Below are positions 60,859 through 64,000 of a stretch of 64,000 nt of DNA, piece by piece (the first letter of the stretch is position 1; each line of letters begins with the position of its first letter). Both the position numbers and the translations under genes were made by a program. Source of the stretch: Porphyromonadaceae bacterium W3.11 (lineage in GTDB: Bacteria; Bacteroidota; Bacteroidia; Bacteroidales; Porphyromonadaceae). The stretch spans positions 1 through 64,000 of the forward strand of contig JAUISX010000005.1 in assembly GCA_030434245.1 (NCBI GenBank). Reading direction: 5' to 3'. The notes beneath the pieces were generated by a model, which ran no database searches, was not told the DNA's origin, and saw only the letters and a program-made list of their open reading frames with translations.

Positions 60859-62081
60859 TCGTTTTTTCTAAATATCTCTGCTCTTATCACTTTCTTTAGC
60901 TTTTTATTTTCTAAGAAGTGCAATAATTGATCCACGGCCATTATCATTGCTAAAAATGGCACCCCAATCGGTAATACCTGCTTATATCCCAATCCTAGGT
61001 ATATAATAATTGCCACAAAGTTACTAAAATAGAGCCAATTATTTGTCTTATTATACTTCTCTTTTCCCATCGTTATTAGTAACAAAATATACAACGGGTG
61101 TAATAACAACATATTGGCATTCGGAAACGTGTGAGGATGTTGTGAAAAGAGTGCGAGAAACCAGACAATAATACCTAATATAGAGATAGATACATATAAT
61201 ATTCTTCTTAATATATTCAGAGGTAAAGCCTTGCCCTTGAAGTATTTAACGAGATATAGTCCGAAATAGATCAATCCAATAACAATGGAAGTCCAGAGAG
61301 GAAAGTTGAAGTTTGCCCACCAACCACTGCCAATCTCCTTTGTCTGTTCTAACCATACTCTCTTATTAGTTACTAATTTTTGTCCATCTTTTACACGATA
61401 TGCGTGGTCAAATTCTTGCAGTAAAAGTTCTGGCAGAAATGCCGCATCTTTTAGACTCATTCGTTCGTCGCTTTTCCAGCCCAAGCAACAGTCGGCACCA
61501 GTGGTGTACCAAGATGCTGTATAACTCTTATTTCTTATAGCCTCTCTGAATGTAGGCATGTTTTCTAATTTGATTCTGTAATCCAGCCCTCCTGTGAACT
61601 TCTCGATTAAGTCTCTTGGACGAGTAGCACAGTTATCAAAGTAAAAGTTATACATATAGTCCCGATTTTCAGGGAGCACATTCCACTCTAGCATCTCTAG
61701 GAGTTGCTTCGCTTCGTCTGGAAGTAAGAGTAAATCTTGTTCTATGACGCTTCGCCCTTGAAGATGGTATTCGTAAAGGAAATCCTCAAATGTGGTGGTG
61801 CCTACAGAATACATGGGCTTACCCAATATGAAGTTAAGGATAAAGTTCTTTTGCTCCAGGGAGAAGTATCCGTAATTATATACTAGATCCGTATCTCTGT
61901 ATTGTACCCTTAGAGCCGTATGTCCGTATAAGTAAAAGACATAATCATCTGTTGGACCACAGGTAAGTAAACTAATAATAGGAGTGTCATCTGAAGTGTT
62001 CTTCGTTTCTTGCTCCATTGCAGAGCAGATGACAAAGCTCCCAAATAATAACAATGATAGTAGTAGGATACGTCTTTTCAT
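60855..62081 (-). CDS. DUF4105 protein, Lnb-like lipoprotein N-acyltransferase candidate
   Basis: A 408-residue protein with an N-terminal signal/anchor, a periplasmic DUF4105 domain (about 25-240) and several C-terminal membrane segments (about 265-390). The domain has Leu-Tyr-Gly-His-Thr-Ala-Leu-Arg-Val and Phe-Asp-Asn-Cys-Ala-Thr-Arg-Pro-Arg-Asp, whose His and Cys fit a thiol-acyltransferase or NlpC/P60-like pair. A DUF4105 protein, Lnb, was recently identified as the lipoprotein N-acyltransferase of Bacteroides; this layout matches, but assignment is by resemblance only. ATG 62081 is chosen; ATG 62099 would overlap the upstream gene. Confidence 0.75.
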   Translation of the reverse strand: MKRRILLLSLLLFGSFVICSAMEQETKNTSDDTPIISLLTCGPTDDYVFYLYGHTALRVQYRDTDLVYNYGYFSLEQKNFILNFILGKPMYSVGTTTFEDFLYEYHLQGRSVIEQDLLLLPDEAKQLLEMLEWNVLPENRDYMYNFYFDNCATRPRDLIEKFTGGLDYRIKLENMPTFREAIRNKSYTASWYTTGADCCLGWKSDERMSLKDAAFLPELLLQEFDHAYRVKDGQKLVTNKRVWLEQTKEIGSGWWANFNFPLWTSIVIGLIYFGLYLVKYFKGKALPLNILRRILYVSISILGIIVWFLALFSQHPHTFPNANMLLLHPLYILLLITMGKEKYNKTNNWLYFSNFVAIIIYLGLGYKQVLPIGVPFLAMIMAVDQLLHFLENKKLKKVIRAEIFRKNE

Positions 62082-62089
62082 GGCTTTAA

Positions 62090-63466
62090 TCAATCCCAAT
62101 TTGGTATATCTTCAGTTTTTAGGTTCCTATTCTTGATGGATAACTCTTTAGGGTAGAGGTTATTGGTGCGATTGCCCAAATGCTTAACTATACCCAGAGG
62201 TAGTTCTTTGTACGTGACAAGGTATATCCCTTTGTCCAAATCTTCGTCTAACTTGATGTTTTCTCTCTTTAGATATTGAATGGCACTTTCGTTGTCTAGT
62301 TCATACCGAGGGTAGGGGAGATGTTCGTTTAATGAACCGCTATGAACCCAGTTGGTATCAGGAATGAAGTCTTTTCCCTTGAGCTGTCCTAATTGGACAC
62401 CTCCCGCCAAGATTTTTATTTTCTTAAGTTGTGCTAGCTGTTCCTGCCCTGCTGGAGAGAGATAGTACCAAGAGTCGTTGTGATTGTACAGTGCATCTTG
62501 CTTATCAGTGAAGACCTCGTTCAGAAGCGAGGGGAGTCCCTTTTTAGCTTTCTCCTTTTTTGTTGTGATGCTTGTATTGCCCCCTCCTTTCTTTCTAATT
62601 GCAAAGATGGTCAGCCCTTCACTCTCTGTATGCTGGGGCGTGAAGCGATAGACTCCTGCTCTGTGAGATTGGACACCCCATTTCTGATTTAGAGAAAGCG
62701 GTAGTATCTCTATCTCTCCGAGTCCTGAGATGTAGTCCAGCTGATCTTCATTTTCCTTCTTGTTGTAGGTGCAAGTACTGTAGATGAGTACGCCATCTTT
62801 TTCTAACATCTCCCATGCTGCATTGAGTATCTCTTTCTGTCTCGTCACACAGAGCTCTACATTCTGAGGGCTCCAGCCAGTTAGTGCCTGAGGTTCTTTT
62901 CTGAACATACCTTCCCCACTACATGGGGCATCCACTAGGATGAAGTCAAAGAGCAAACCTGTCTCGGCGATCTTGTTAGGGTATGCTGAGGTAATAATGG
63001 TTTCGTCCATGCCCCAACGAGCAAAGTTTTCACTGAGGATTCTTGCCCTAGTTGCGTCAGGCTCATTGGAAATTAGTGTGCAACTATCTGGTAGATAGCT
63101 TCTCAGCAAGGTGCTCTTCCCCCCAGGTGCTGCACATAAGTCTAGGGCACGTGCGGGGTGGATTTTGTGTTGTTCAAAATATTGTGAGAGAATCATCGAA
63201 GCTGGCTCCTGAACATAATATCCTCCAGCATGCCAGATTGGATCTGCACCAAATGTAGCCTCTATGTCTGTGAAAAAGCCCCTGTCACACCATGGTACAG
63301 GACGCAAATTAGGGGCAAAATTCTTTTGCGGATGTGTCCTTAGAGCACTAGAAAGAGGCTTTGTTAGAGCCTCCTCTAGCAAAGCCAATTCTGTGGGTCC
63401 AAATTCTTCTTGGTAGCTTTTTCTAAAAGCGTTAGGTAAACTAATTTTTTTTGCTTCGGCTGGCAT
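62090..63466 (-). CDS. rsmF: RsmF-type rRNA (cytosine-5-) methyltransferase
   Basis: A 458-residue SAM-dependent enzyme of the NOL1/NOP2/Sun family. The SAM loop Asp-Leu-Cys-Ala-Ala-Pro-Gly-Gly-Lys-Ser-Thr lies near residue 113. The two cysteines of the mechanism are in Asp-Ala-Pro-Cys-Ser-Gly-Glu-Gly-Met-Phe-Arg and in Tyr-Ser-Thr-Cys-Thr-Tyr. The C-terminal third fits the RsmF-B/PUA-like RNA-binding region. The exact rRNA site is inferred. It begins at the base where the upstream gene ends. Confidence 0.92.
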   Translation of the reverse strand: MPAEAKKISLPNAFRKSYQEEFGPTELALLEEALTKPLSSALRTHPQKNFAPNLRPVPWCDRGFFTDIEATFGADPIWHAGGYYVQEPASMILSQYFEQHKIHPARALDLCAAPGGKSTLLRSYLPDSCTLISNEPDATRARILSENFARWGMDETIITSAYPNKIAETGLLFDFILVDAPCSGEGMFRKEPQALTGWSPQNVELCVTRQKEILNAAWEMLEKDGVLIYSTCTYNKKENEDQLDYISGLGEIEILPLSLNQKWGVQSHRAGVYRFTPQHTESEGLTIFAIRKKGGGNTSITTKKEKAKKGLPSLLNEVFTDKQDALYNHNDSWYYLSPAGQEQLAQLKKIKILAGGVQLGQLKGKDFIPDTNWVHSGSLNEHLPYPRYELDNESAIQYLKRENIKLDEDLDKGIYLVTYKELPLGIVKHLGNRTNNLYPKELSIKNRNLKTEDIPNWD

Positions 63467-64000
63467 CAGAATTTGTACTCAAAACCTAGACTAAATAGCT
63501 GATTGTACTGCAGAAGGTTTTTAAACGTTTTGGGTTCGTCTATGATAACACTGTCGTCATAGCGTAGGTCAACTGCCAATCGGGTACTGAAGAAGCGATT
63601 GAAGGTGAATGTAAGAGCATTCTCGAACTCTACCTCCACATGTTTGAAGGATGTATTATAGTACATTCTTGATCGCCAGTTCAATCGGTCATTTATATCC
63701 CAATCAAGGTTGAGGTGAATGGTGGAGCCTAGACGAAATCTAAAGTTCTCGTTTTCTTCCAGACCAATCCTTCCCTTGTCAATAAGGTCACTATAGGTAT
63801 AAACTATAGATGCTGAGATTGGAGCGACGTTGGCTGTGAACTTAAGCTTCTGGAATGGGTCACCGTTCATATTCTTAAGGTCCAGCTCATATTTCATACC
63901 AAGTCCAGCTGATAAGTGAATAGGGGCAAATGTGAGAGTCGTCAGATTACCTTCATTGTCTTTATTCTTCATTAGTTGGCTCCTCAGCTGTGCGTCAAGA
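63466..64000 (-). CDS. DUF3078-like outer-membrane beta protein, C-terminal part
   Basis: The frame is open from the right edge of the window to 63466, so the start lies outside. The visible 177 residues alternate short amphipathic beta strands with polar turns and end in Phe-Glu-Tyr-Lys-Phe, the aromatic last residue expected of an outer-membrane barrel strand. The pattern Leu-Asn-Leu-Asp-Trp-Asp-Ile-Asn-Asp-Arg-Leu-Asn-Trp-Arg-Ser matches DUF3078 proteins of Bacteroidetes. Function is unknown. Its stop overlaps the rsmF start by one base. Confidence 0.65.
   Translation of the reverse strand, partial: LDAQLRSQLMKNKDNEGNLTTLTFAPIHLSAGLGMKYELDLKNMNGDPFQKLKFTANVAPISASIVYTYSDLIDKGRIGLEENENFRFRLGSTIHLNLDWDINDRLNWRSRMYYNTSFKHVEVEFENALTFTFNRFFSTRLAVDLRYDDSVIIDEPKTFKNLLQYNQLFSLGFEYKF

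Overview
The window reads as a chromosomal segment of a Bacteroidales bacterium, most likely Porphyromonas or a close relative. The signs are promoters of the TTTG / TAnnTTTG type, a fused SecDF, several families typical of the phylum (DUF4494, DUF4924, DUF4105/Lnb-like, DUF3078-like), weak Shine-Dalgarno sites, an A-type RNase P RNA with Bacteroidetes-like sequence, and Porphyromonas-like gene content. The genus is inference; the phylum is well supported.

Region 1 (1-about 8.2 kb) is the right part of a prophage, visibly richer in GC than the rest. It holds the C-terminal end of a tape-measure-like protein, a distal-tail-like protein, and a 1681-residue tail/fibre protein with alternating collagen-like and beta modules that contain a 188-bp exact internal duplication. 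Then come a reverse-strand lipoprotein (possible lysogenic cargo gene) and a KilA-N protein with a small partner. The KilA-N gene is preceded by a strong promoter and a leader that can fold into a 17-bp stem crossed by a pseudoknot. No integrase, lysis gene or att duplication is visible.

Region 2 (8.5-28 kb) is host core: tRNA-Pro(GGG), tRNA-Arg(TCT), secDF, then a 0.9-kb non-coding gap with short tandem repeats. After it runs a long, tightly packed plus-strand run: PASTA protein, RluD-type pseudouridine synthase, Ddl, acyltransferase, PncA, DUF4494, YggS, Dxr, RseP, MutS2, DUF4924, RmlD, RF3 and a polytopic membrane protein.

Region 3 (28-38 kb) holds a phosphatase-like lipoprotein that has lost its catalytic cysteine, rnpB and a YihY/BrkB membrane protein. 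On the minus strand are a ComEC that lacks its nuclease-like domain, Rpe and the RelA/SpoT stringent factor. Next is a translation cluster: two identical tRNA-Glu genes flanking rpsT, and rpsO with a structured leader. Both of its transcription units have textbook promoters.

Region 4 (38.5-52.3 kb) is plus-strand: MscL, a very acidic small protein, an OmpA-type lipoprotein, TsaE, an Imm17-like protein, a TPR protein, a thioredoxin-fold lipoprotein, YifB/ComM, FetAB, a CapD-like polysaccharide epimerase, DedA, a FrnE-like DsbA protein, a DUF177 protein and rpmF (L32).

Region 5 (52.3-64 kb) starts with an intact IS256-family insertion with a candidate 8-bp target duplication. Then minus-strand host genes follow: a guanylate kinase-NadD fusion, YicC, SecA, a catalytically degenerate alkaline-phosphatase-superfamily protein, a DUF4105/Lnb-like protein, an RsmF-type rRNA methyltransferase and the C-terminal end of a beta-barrel-like protein that runs off the window.

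The most unusual items are the KilA-N leader RNA, the Gmk-NadD fusion, the two pseudo-phosphatases, the tail-fibre duplication and the 22-bp-period intergenic repeats. No CRISPR array or obvious complete new defence system was seen.
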